A DNA stretch of 64,000 nucleotides from Dyadobacter luticola (lineage in GTDB: Bacteria; Bacteroidota; Bacteroidia; Cytophagales; Spirosomataceae): contig NZ_VCEJ01000004.1 in NCBI RefSeq assembly GCF_005860805.1, forward strand, positions 1,674,001 to 1,738,000, read 5' to 3'. Numbering within the stretch: position 1 is the stretch's first letter; each line of letters begins with the position of its first letter. Of this stretch, positions 24,470 to 32,234 are shown in pieces. The notes under the pieces were generated by a model, which was not told the DNA's origin, made no database searches, and worked only from the letters and a program-made list of their open reading frames with translations. The position numbers were made by a program, and so were the translations under genes.

Positions 24470-25649
24470 TCGATACGGCGCAAAGAAAATCTTCTTTCTC
24501 CGATTTGGCGTAGTCTACAAGCTGATTTTTCCGGTTATGGATCGGCTCGGCCCGGTCTCGCAGGGAAAGACCTTTTTTACTACTCAAAACCGCCTTGATT
24601 TCTGCGAGTACCGACAATGCAATTTCCTCAGAAGTTTCTGCGCCAATGTCCAGTCCCACAGGCCCGTAAATTTTCGACCGGTGTGAATCTGTGATCTTGA
24701 CCCCTTCATTTTCCAGTTCGGCAAACATTCTCTCCAGCTTCTTTTTAGGGCCGAGCGCACCTGTATATTGCCAGGTATCAAGCTGGATCAAATGTTTCAG
24801 CAGCGACAGATCGTAATTGTAGTTGTGCGTCATGAGCAGAAAAAACGTCCGCTCGTCGGGCTGAATGTCGTCAAGCACATTTTCTGCTTTTGAGACTAAA
24901 ACTTTCGTCGCTTTTGGAAAACGCTGGCGTGTTGCATGCGCCACCCGGCCATCGACCACGGTCGTTTCCCAACCCAGAATGTCCGCCATTTCGACCAGGG
25001 GAATAATGTCATTTCCCGCTCCGGCGATCACCAGGGCAGGAGGGATGCTTAGGTATTCGATGAAGCCTGTCAGATTTTGGGTAAATGTTTTGAAAAATGA
25101 GTCGGTAGCAGCGTAAGCCTTTTTGACCTCAGTTATAATTTCTTCATAATTATCTCTAAACTCCTCATTATGAACATTTACATTGTCTTTTTCCAAATGT
25201 AAGAAGCAGGTTCCCGGCTGTGCTGCTGTGCGCGAATTCAGTGAAAACAATGTTACGAGTACCGCATTTTGCCTTTTAACCAAAACCTTTTTTAATAGCT
25301 CGATCGGGTTGTTTTCCTGCTGCGTATGAATCGGTTCAAAGAGAATGTGGACAATTCCGTTGCAGCCGAGCTGGACGCCCAATGTGGTGTCATTTTCGTC
25401 GGTGGTATCGTAGGTTACCAGCTTATTTTTTTGCTGGGAAATAGCGAGAAGGGCCTTGCGCAGAGCATCGCCTTCGAGGCAGCCGCCGCTGATCGCGCCT
25501 GTCAGCTGACCGTCGTCCGTCACCAGCATGCGCGCCCCCGGCCGCCGGTACGAGGAGCCTTCGACGTGCACGACGGTGGCCAGCGCCATTTTTTTGTCCG
25601 ATTTTACTGCCAGCTCATACGATCGGATGATGTCCGAAATTTCTTTCAT
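24441..25649 (-). CDS. XdhC/CoxI family molybdenum-cofactor insertion protein
   Basis: Protein of 402 residues. The N-terminal XdhC/CoxI domain has ATVVHVEGSSYRRPGARMLV and GAISGGCLEGDALRK, including the conserved GGC. The C-terminal Rossmann-like XdhC domain has VIAGAGNDIIPLVEMADILG and LLMTHNYNYDL. XdhC binds and sulfurates molybdenum cofactor and hands it to xanthine dehydrogenase or related enzymes. It overlaps the cysteine desulfurase gene by 35 bases and the MobA-like gene by 29, so the three form one unit. Confidence 0.92.
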   Translation of the reverse strand: MKEISDIIRSYELAVKSDKKMALATVVHVEGSSYRRPGARMLVTDDGQLTGAISGGCLEGDALRKALLAISQQKNKLVTYDTTDENDTTLGVQLGCNGIVHILFEPIHTQQENNPIELLKKVLVKRQNAVLVTLFSLNSRTAAQPGTCFLHLEKDNVNVHNEEFRDNYEEIITEVKKAYAATDSFFKTFTQNLTGFIEYLSIPPALVIAGAGNDIIPLVEMADILGWETTVVDGRVAHATRQRFPKATKVLVSKAENVLDDIQPDERTFFLLMTHNYNYDLSLLKHLIQLDTWQYTGALGPKKKLERMFAELENEGVKITDSHRSKIYGPVGLDIGAETSEEIALSVLAEIKAVLSSKKGLSLRDRAEPIHNRKNQLVDYAKSEKEDFLCAVSNVIPENEAV

Positions 25650-26820
25650 GTCGGTGCTGCTTTACAATATTGGAAATGACCTCCGCGGCGTGCTCTACTT
25701 CGCTTTCCGTCGAAAACCTGCCGAAACTAAAACGAAAAGTGTTGTGAATTAGCTCATCCGCCAGACCCATCGCTTTCAAAACGTAACTTGGTTCCAATGT
25801 GGCAGAAGTACAGGCTGAACTTCGTGAAAAAGCGAGGTCGCTGCTGGTTTCAAAAATCATTTTTTCTCCGTCGATGCCTTGAAATGACAGGTTGGTAGCA
25901 TGAGGCAATCTGTGATTATTTTCCGCGGCATTTATGTGTATATCATTCAAAGCCAGGAGCTTGCTTTCAAACATATCGCGCAGATTAGCCAGCCTTTTTC
26001 CTTCGGACAACATTTCATTCTGACAAATTTCGCAGGCTTTTCCAAATCCCACGATACCGGGCACATTCAATGTTCCGCTGCGCATATTCCGCTCATGCCC
26101 ACCACCGTCGATCTGCGCAATTAAGGATACCGACGGATTTTTTTTCCTGACATAAAGCGCACCGACACCTTTTGGTCCGTACAACTTGTGCGCGCTGAAT
26201 GTCATCAGATCAATACCATCGAGCTGAACATTCACTGGAATTTTTCCAACCGCCTGCGAGGCATCGGTCATCAAAAGTATATGATGCTTTTTTGCAATAT
26301 CAGAAATCTCCCGGATCGGCATGACATAACCCGTTTCATTGTTGGCATACATGACGGAAATCAATGCTGTGTTGCTTGTAATGGCATTTTCCAGCACATT
26401 CAGGTCGATGGAGCCGTCGGTATTTACGGGCAAATAGGTTACCGGATGTCCGTTTTTTTCAAGTGCCTTGCAGGTATCCAAAACCGCCTTATGCTCGGTT
26501 GCTACAGTGATAATGTGCTTTTTTGCGCCGGAAAAATTTTCAATAATACCTTTAATCGCCAGGTTGACAGCCTCGGTGGCACCCGACGTAAAAACAATTT
26601 CATGCGGGTGTGCTCCGATTAATGCGGCAATCTGCTCCCGCGCAATGTCCGTCGCTTCCTCCGCCTCCCAGCCAAAAGCATGCGTCCGGCTAGCCGCGTT
26701 CCCAAATTTTAGTGAAAAATAAGGCAGCATCTCCTCCAAAACCCGCGGGTCCACGGGCGTCGTCGCATTGTAATCGAGGTATACGGGGAGTTTCAAGGAC
26801 ATTTTATCATCTTTATCCAT
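25615..26820 (-). CDS. Cysteine desulfurase (NifS/IscS-like)
   Basis: PLP enzyme of 401 residues that releases sulfane sulfur from cysteine. Seen: YLDYNATTPVDPRVLEEMLP at the start, the PLP region FTSGATEAVNLAIKG, the Lys-containing SAHKLYGPKGVGALYVRK around residue 205 and the sulfur-carrying loop SRSSACTSATLEPSYVL (catalytic Cys near residue 335). The loop is of group I NifS/IscS type. Directly upstream of and overlapping xdhC, it is likely a dedicated sulfur donor for Moco sulfuration rather than a general Fe-S desulfurase, as no iscU/sufU is adjacent. Met 7 (26802) is an alternative start. Confidence 0.92.
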   Translation of the reverse strand: MDKDDKMSLKLPVYLDYNATTPVDPRVLEEMLPYFSLKFGNAASRTHAFGWEAEEATDIAREQIAALIGAHPHEIVFTSGATEAVNLAIKGIIENFSGAKKHIITVATEHKAVLDTCKALEKNGHPVTYLPVNTDGSIDLNVLENAITSNTALISVMYANNETGYVMPIREISDIAKKHHILLMTDASQAVGKIPVNVQLDGIDLMTFSAHKLYGPKGVGALYVRKKNPSVSLIAQIDGGGHERNMRSGTLNVPGIVGFGKACEICQNEMLSEGKRLANLRDMFESKLLALNDIHINAAENNHRLPHATNLSFQGIDGEKMIFETSSDLAFSRSSACTSATLEPSYVLKAMGLADELIHNTFRFSFGRFSTESEVEHAAEVISNIVKQHRHERNFGHHPIV

Positions 26821-26858
26821 GGTTAAAACAAAAGCATACCCGTTAGTTCAAATTAAAC

Positions 26859-26892
26859 AAAAAACCACCTCATTTTAAACATGAAGTGGTTT
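26859..26892 (-). terminator. Terminator after the dabA/short dabB pair
   Basis: Stem AAACCAC/GTGGTTT with additional TCAT/ATGA pairing. On the minus strand it is followed by six T. It lies downstream of the NuoL-like gene and ahead of the cysteine desulfurase gene. Confidence 0.82.
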
Positions 26893-26952
26893 CGGCAACT
26901 TAAACGAACAGGTTAACTATAATTATGAAGATCTTCGTCGCGGGCGACTAGG

Positions 26953-27657
26953 TTATTTAATGGTCAGGATAAAAATGCTGTTAAGTAACTTTTTTGGCAA
27001 TATTCCTTTGGCGCTGCCTTTTTGCGTCGCATTATAAGATCGCTCGCGGGACCGGTAGGCAACTGTCGATGGGGAAATCAGTAGCTGATAGGTCCTCAAA
27101 AACGAATTTCCGGTAAGGTGGAAAAGTGCCATGACATGCCAGCCAGCTGCTACTTCCACAAACATTAACCCCATCTGCGCAGTGGAAGCGTACATAATTT
27201 GCCGGTTCGCAGAGGATTGTATCCGCGCAAACCAGTTTGCGATGATGGCAACCAACATTCCAGAAAGACCAATCAAGATCCGCTCAAATAACCGCTGCTC
27301 CCAAAGGTGAGAGGTGCGGAGCAGGAGGAGCACGCCCACATTGAGCAGGAGGATCCCCACGATACTTTTTACCAACAAATACCGGTTTTGGTAAAATAAA
27401 ATCAATAAGACCGCGGGAATGCTCGTGAAAAGCAGCCCCACTGCCAGCGTCACGACATTTCCCGAAATCGCCGCCAGGTTATAGCCTATGTAAATGCAAA
27501 AAATGTTGTTGATGAAGCGTTTGTAACCTTTTTCTTTATGCCAGTAAGGCCGACTATAAATGGCAATAACCAACATTAAAAAAACCCCGACGAACATGTA
27601 TGCTGCCGCGATTTTATCAAAAATAAAATCGATATGAAATGGAGCCGATGTTATCAT
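26953..27657 (-). CDS. Short NuoL-like membrane protein, putative compact DabB partner
   Basis: Membrane protein of about 234 residues with about six spans. Its C-terminal part (MYASTAQMGLMFVEVAAG, then ALFHLTGNSFLRTYQLL) resembles the antiporter-type core of NuoL/DabB (AYSTISQLGYM..., then FHLxTHAFFKALLFL). DabB proteins normally have about 500 residues; here the middle spans and the whole C-terminal part are missing. The Lys of HAFFKALLF is Arg, and no Glu is seen in the early span equivalent to GWELVG. Position directly after dabA supports a DabB role. Start ATG 27657 follows the dabA stop by 22 bases; an in-frame ATG at 27720 overlaps dabA. Confidence 0.7.
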   Translation of the reverse strand: MITSAPFHIDFIFDKIAAAYMFVGVFLMLVIAIYSRPYWHKEKGYKRFINNIFCIYIGYNLAAISGNVVTLAVGLLFTSIPAVLLILFYQNRYLLVKSIVGILLLNVGVLLLLRTSHLWEQRLFERILIGLSGMLVAIIANWFARIQSSANRQIMYASTAQMGLMFVEVAAGWHVMALFHLTGNSFLRTYQLLISPSTVAYRSRERSYNATQKGSAKGILPKKLLNSIFILTIK

Positions 27658-27679
27658 TATATCACTCACTGTCAATACT

Positions 27680-30268
27680 TTAATGTGTTGTATAAATGTG
27701 TGTAGTTTCCTGCGGCTCAAACATTGTGGTCCAATCGACGGCGCTGCCGGAAGCTTCGTGATCCGACTGATAGGAAATAAAATCGCCTGATTTGAATATT
27801 TTCAGATCGCGGGTCACCGGGTGGATGGACGCCAGTTTTACCCCATTGTTCACAAATATTTCGTGTAACATGTCCGACTTTTTAATCGCATCCAGGATCA
27901 CCGGCGGGGAATGTTCCACGACAAAAAGTAATCTTATCGGATCGTGGCTTTCAGTCATTTGGCCAGGTAATCCCGTGCGGAGATCCCGGTTTATTTGCCC
28001 TCCAATATGGAGCAATCCCGATAAATCATGCGAAATTTTACTACCTGAACCAATTTTTTCATTGTCGACCCGAGAGAAGAAATAATCCAAATTTATCCCA
28101 CTACAAAGCGATACAGCGATTTTTAAGACATCCGACAGATACCTGCCGCCCGGATCTGTCCGGTAATCGTAAGAATTCAGAAATGCGCGGCGGTCGAGGA
28201 AAAGATTTTTGGTCAATGTTCTCCGGCCGATCACGCAGAGTGCATTATTGGCGTGGCCGAGCTCGGCAAGCGGTTCGAATAGGGAAACCGAGCGCTGCCG
28301 CATTTTCTTCCGGACTTGTTCAATGGAAAGTGTTGCGGATATGGAATCAAACCGTCGCGATCTTTCCTTGGCATTATGGCCGAGAGCTTTCTGGAATATT
28401 TTTTCGTTTTTAAGATGATCTTCCTGATTCTCAGAGGAAAGTGACTGCTCGTCGTAAAAGCAGATTTCATCGCGGGTGGTATCATGCAATGCTCCGACAA
28501 ACTGCGATTGCGCCGGGATCGTAATGCCGCGGGCATGTAAGATCGTGCGGACGGCAGGATGATTGGACATAAAAGCGAACACCCGGGCATTTACAGAACC
28601 GGGCCTTCCGGCGCATGCTGCGCAATCGAAAGCAGCGAAATGCGTATTATTCGTGCTGCTGGAACCGTGGCCGACAACATATATGATTGGCGCAAAATCA
28701 TGGACTAGACCAATACTTCTCAGCAAATTCTCTACCCGATCAGCCATTTCCAGATGCGTGAAGCCTATTTGCAGATTTGCCTCGCGGTCCTCCGGGTTGT
28801 TGTTGTCAATAGTCAGCCGGGAAAGCCGCTCCATGTAACGAAAAGAGGAAGTGGCGGAAGGTATCGCGGCAGGTTTGAGCATTTGCGCCGTCATTTTTAA
28901 TGCAGACCAATAACCCAATGTTTTCGAGGCAAGCAGGCCGGTCATCAGCAAATTGGTATGCTTGCTGAAATGCAGATCTTTCTTTTTTTTCACCCCAAAC
29001 CCAACTTCCCTGACTAAATGCGCAGGCGAAGCTTGCGGCGGACAGACCTTTTCAAAAGTATTCAAGCCTTCGGGTTGAAAATAAAATTCAATGCCGAAAT
29101 GTCCGGGCGTACCGAATGTTTCACAGCCAGGATCGAGTTCTTCTAAATGCCTTCGCAGCGAACATTCACGGTTATCGATACAAAAAAGCGCCTGGAAACT
29201 CTTCGTCTGCGGCTCAATGCTTTCGTTTTTCTGATTTTTCAGCGAAGCCAGTACGCGGTCGTAGTAGGTCCACTCAAATGCTTCGTGCCAGATTAAGAGC
29301 ACGTCTGTCAGCTCGGCATCCGGTACCGGGGCAAAAAGTGGGGTAGGTCTTGCAACAATCCGGGCGGCCAGGGAAGGCCATTCTTCACCCAAATGATGAT
29401 CCAGCGCGTCAATTTCAAGCAGCAGCTCAAAAGCGATGAGATCGGAAAGGGATATTTTTCGGGGACGCTGTAATGTTCCCGCATAATTTTCGAGTACAGA
29501 GACCATCCCTGACCATCCCCGATGCGCAAACTGCTGATCAAAGAGGTACCTGGCGTAAAGTGATTCCTCGCCGACGAGCAATTCCAGCAGTTCCGAAAGG
29601 TCGCAATCGGTGTGCAGCAGCAGATTTTTAGCACGGCGCGTTTTGAAAAAACTGGAAAAGCTATCACTTTCCAATGCTCTGATCGAAGCCAAAAAACCAT
29701 CTTCGTCAACAGGAAATTGCCAGCTGGAAATGCCCTGGTCGAGGTAACTTGCAAGGATACGGAAGAGGCGCGGATGGATAAGATGATCCAGGTTGACCTT
29801 ATAATTTTGTTTCCAATAACTTCTCAGCTGGCCAATTCTCGGCTCCGATTGCTGATCGTATTTTTTGAGCAGGATCTTATCGCGCCACTGAGAGGCTAGC
29901 GCGGCGCCTTTTTTTTCGAGCAAAACTTTTTCCAGAATGTCGGAAGCAATTTTTCGCTCATTATAAAAATGCCGGTATGCTTCCAGCGGGAGTAATGTGC
30001 GGTAACCAAAAAGCGCCGAGGCTTGCCGGAGGCCTTCCTCAAAAGGCAGATTTTGAAATGCTTGCAGCGGATTTTGGAAAATGTAATCTTTCAGAGGCGC
30101 CTGCGAGGGCAGATAGCGCTTTAATTCATGAAGCACCGCACGTTCATCAAAAGATTTGCTGGAAGCTTTCATGCAGTCAGGTATTGACGTTTCTAACGGT
30201 GCGCTCTCCAATTTAAAAAACGGGTTTGGCCGCTCTTCAAATCTTATTTCAAAGGAGCTAACATGCAA
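27680..30268 (-). CDS. dabA: DabA-type inorganic carbon transporter subunit (DUF2309)
   Basis: Large cytoplasmic or peripheral protein of 862 residues of the DUF2309/DabA family. With DabB it forms an energy-coupled bicarbonate/CO2 accumulation system; DabA has a beta-carbonic-anhydrase-like zinc site. The expected ligands are visible: Cys and Asp in LFCIDNRECSLRRHL near residue 365, His in VVGHGSSSTNN, and Cys in FDCAACAGRPG about 15 residues later. The C-terminus has LLFVVEHSPPVILDAI. In a heterotroph such a system would supply bicarbonate for carboxylases. It is directly followed by a shortened NuoL-like gene. Confidence 0.9.
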   Translation of the reverse strand: MHVSSFEIRFEERPNPFFKLESAPLETSIPDCMKASSKSFDERAVLHELKRYLPSQAPLKDYIFQNPLQAFQNLPFEEGLRQASALFGYRTLLPLEAYRHFYNERKIASDILEKVLLEKKGAALASQWRDKILLKKYDQQSEPRIGQLRSYWKQNYKVNLDHLIHPRLFRILASYLDQGISSWQFPVDEDGFLASIRALESDSFSSFFKTRRAKNLLLHTDCDLSELLELLVGEESLYARYLFDQQFAHRGWSGMVSVLENYAGTLQRPRKISLSDLIAFELLLEIDALDHHLGEEWPSLAARIVARPTPLFAPVPDAELTDVLLIWHEAFEWTYYDRVLASLKNQKNESIEPQTKSFQALFCIDNRECSLRRHLEELDPGCETFGTPGHFGIEFYFQPEGLNTFEKVCPPQASPAHLVREVGFGVKKKKDLHFSKHTNLLMTGLLASKTLGYWSALKMTAQMLKPAAIPSATSSFRYMERLSRLTIDNNNPEDREANLQIGFTHLEMADRVENLLRSIGLVHDFAPIIYVVGHGSSSTNNTHFAAFDCAACAGRPGSVNARVFAFMSNHPAVRTILHARGITIPAQSQFVGALHDTTRDEICFYDEQSLSSENQEDHLKNEKIFQKALGHNAKERSRRFDSISATLSIEQVRKKMRQRSVSLFEPLAELGHANNALCVIGRRTLTKNLFLDRRAFLNSYDYRTDPGGRYLSDVLKIAVSLCSGINLDYFFSRVDNEKIGSGSKISHDLSGLLHIGGQINRDLRTGLPGQMTESHDPIRLLFVVEHSPPVILDAIKKSDMLHEIFVNNGVKLASIHPVTRDLKIFKSGDFISYQSDHEASGSAVDWTTMFEPQETTHIYTTH

Positions 30269-30384
30269 TTAAAACGCAATTAAAGGCGACTTAAAATGAG
30301 GTTAAAAAGCCTTGATACCAATATTTTCAAGAGTGCAGAATTGAATAATCCTGTTTTTTCTTGAATATATAATTCACTCAGAAA

Positions 30385-30417
30385 TTGCCCTTAAATGAAA
30401 CTATTTGCCTATTTTTG
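30385..30417 (+). promoter_or_regulatory. Probable promoter of the peroxiredoxin gene
   Basis: TTG at 30385-30387, a 22-base spacer and TATTTTTG at 30410-30417. The leader to the ATG is about 47 bases. Confidence 0.6.
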
Positions 30418-30470
30418 TGTTAAACTCTATAACATTAGTAGATTAGTGTTCATCTTAAATCACAATAATT

Positions 30471-31106
30471 ATGTCACTTCGACTTGGAGATATTGCCCCT
30501 GATTTCGAGGCAAACACCACACAAGGACCCATCAAATTTCATGAGTGGCTCGGCGATAGCTGGGGACTGCTTTTTTCTCACCCGTCTGACTTTACACCTG
30601 TATGTACTACCGAGCTTGGTAAAACTGCTTTGCTGCAAGGTGAGTTTGAAAAACGCAATGTGAAAGTTCTGGCGATCAGTGTGGACGATCTGGATTCGCA
30701 CAACCGCTGGATTCCTGATATCAATGAATTGAGCAAAACGGAGGTAAACTTCCCGATCATCGCCGACGAAAACCGCAAAGTGGCTTTGTTATATGATATG
30801 CTTCACCCGAATGCCAGCGAAAAAGCGACAGTGCGCTCGGTGTTTATCATTGGTCCGGACAAGAAAGTAAAGCTGACATTGACTTACCCTGCATCGACCG
30901 GCCGTAACTTCAATGAAATTCTCCGCGTGGTAGATTCACTGCAATTGACTGCCAACTATTCCGTAGCAACTCCTGCCGACTGGCAAGATGGTGAGGACGT
31001 GATTGTGGTACCTGCAGTGAGTACCGAAGATGCCGAAAAGAAATTTACAAAAGGCCTGAACATTGTAAAACCTTACCTGCGTTACACGCCACAGCCGAAC
31101 AAATAA
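30471..31106 (+). CDS. 1-Cys peroxiredoxin (Prx6 family)
   Basis: Thiol peroxidase of 211 residues reducing H2O2 and organic peroxides. The active site SHPSDFTPVCTTELGK holds the peroxidatic Cys at about residue 45. No other cysteine occurs in the protein, which marks it as a 1-Cys enzyme needing an external reductant. The long C-terminal arm with FTKGLNIVKPYLRYTPQP is typical of Prx6. It is monocistronic, between a promoter match and a strong terminator. Confidence 0.96.
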   Translation: MSLRLGDIAPDFEANTTQGPIKFHEWLGDSWGLLFSHPSDFTPVCTTELGKTALLQGEFEKRNVKVLAISVDDLDSHNRWIPDINELSKTEVNFPIIADENRKVALLYDMLHPNASEKATVRSVFIIGPDKKVKLTLTYPASTGRNFNEILRVVDSLQLTANYSVATPADWQDGEDVIVVPAVSTEDAEKKFTKGLNIVKPYLRYTPQPNK

Positions 31107-31121
31107 TTTTGTTGAAAAACT

Positions 31122-31163
31122 AAAAGAGCCGGGCTTCCAATTATAGGAGCCCGGCTCTTTTTT
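31122..31163. terminator. Bidirectional terminator between peroxiredoxin and membrane-protein genes
   Basis: Long stem AAAAGAGCCGGGCT/AGCCCGGCTCTTTT (plus a short CC/GG extension beyond one bulged T) with T tracts on both strands, serving the convergent genes. Confidence 0.93.
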
Positions 31164-31174
31164 ATGACTGTATT

Positions 31175-31903
31175 TTATTTTTCTTCCGCGATAATCTCCT
31201 CAGGGACAATCGTTTCCTCCCCATAATAGGTCATGTGCCGCGCACCTTGGTAGTAGTACCAGATGGATAAGGCCATCGGAATGTGGCTGATATCATTGTA
31301 GTTAAACCATGGCCCGAAACTGAATTTCAAAGCATGGAAACCGGCTGCCAAACCGCCCAGAAATGTGGCGATGAAAATGTTCTTACTACCGGGATCCTTT
31401 TTCTTTTTATAAACATAAATCTCGATCAGGAACAGCATTAAGAATAAACCGTAAAACGCGTGGATTTCGACAACTACGAAATTTAATGTGATGAATGTCA
31501 GTACAAAGAAGATAGTCAATTCCAGGTAATTGAGCCAGCCGAGAAAATTTCCATGTTTCTCTTTCAAAAGCGGCTTGATGTGCCAGATGGCGGCACGCTC
31601 AAATAATGCTACTGCGATCATACTCGCGAACCAGCCGGGAATCTTGCCACGCTGGCCGGTTTCGTACAAAAATCCATGACCCAGTACGCCGCCGATGGCT
31701 GTCGCAATCGCCATAAAGAGAAAGAAATACTTGATTTGCATGTACATTCTGTGCGCGCGGGCCAGCTTGTTGAGATGAACAAACGCGTATATGCACACGA
31801 CGGTCATCATCAGACTGGTAAGAACCGTAGACGGCTCCATAATGGTAATTCCCCACAATTTGATATGATGTACCTTACTGAAATCTATCTGAACTTCATT
31901 CAT
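31175..31903 (-). CDS. Multi-spanning membrane protein, family unknown
   Basis: Protein of 242 residues with about six to seven hydrophobic spans (such as TVLTSLMMTVVCIYAFVHL, YFFLFMAIATAIGGVLGHGF and LTIFFVLTFITLNFVVVEI), a few conserved-looking His residues (GHGFLYE, AIWHIKPLL, ISHIPMALSIWYYY) and an acidic C-terminal tail. Spans with embedded His recall ceramidase/haemolysin-III-like membrane hydrolases, but I see no complete motif, so no function is assigned. It converges on the peroxiredoxin gene and appears monocistronic. Confidence 0.7.
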   Translation of the reverse strand: MNEVQIDFSKVHHIKLWGITIMEPSTVLTSLMMTVVCIYAFVHLNKLARAHRMYMQIKYFFLFMAIATAIGGVLGHGFLYETGQRGKIPGWFASMIAVALFERAAIWHIKPLLKEKHGNFLGWLNYLELTIFFVLTFITLNFVVVEIHAFYGLFLMLFLIEIYVYKKKKDPGSKNIFIATFLGGLAAGFHALKFSFGPWFNYNDISHIPMALSIWYYYQGARHMTYYGEETIVPEEIIAEEK

Positions 31904-32234
31904 GAATAGAAGAGGTTTGTAATGCCCGGAGTGAACTGGTTGAGTGCCTTAATGTGTGCCAAAGTACGCCACAAATCAGCAATTAACTGCAACAATATTG
32001 TTGTAACAACCCACTTTACCAAAACTATACCAGCCGGATTTCTCAAATCCCGGAACGCAAAATCACTGCCGGTCGGCGAGCTTTGTAGGAGTAAAAGTGG
32101 CTTTTCGACGGTGAAAAACCGTCGCCCATCTATTATCATTATAGAGATAAGTTTTATCGGTTTTCTTTGCATAGGTTATTGAAGTAAATAGGATTTATTC
32201 AATTGCTGCCCCTTTTCTATAAAAACCGTGTTCT
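31904..32234. other. Intergenic region of 331 bases between divergent genes
   Basis: It must hold the promoters of the two diverging genes. I find no exact TTG-N19-TAnnTTTG match, no RNA gene and no convincing reading frame; the 60-90 codon frames crossing it have no family signal. Confidence 0.6.

Noticed and set aside
31922..32182. 86-residue frames on either strand in the 31904-32234 spacer
   Set aside because: Composition resembles intergenic sequence, with no signal peptide or family motif; treated as promoter region.
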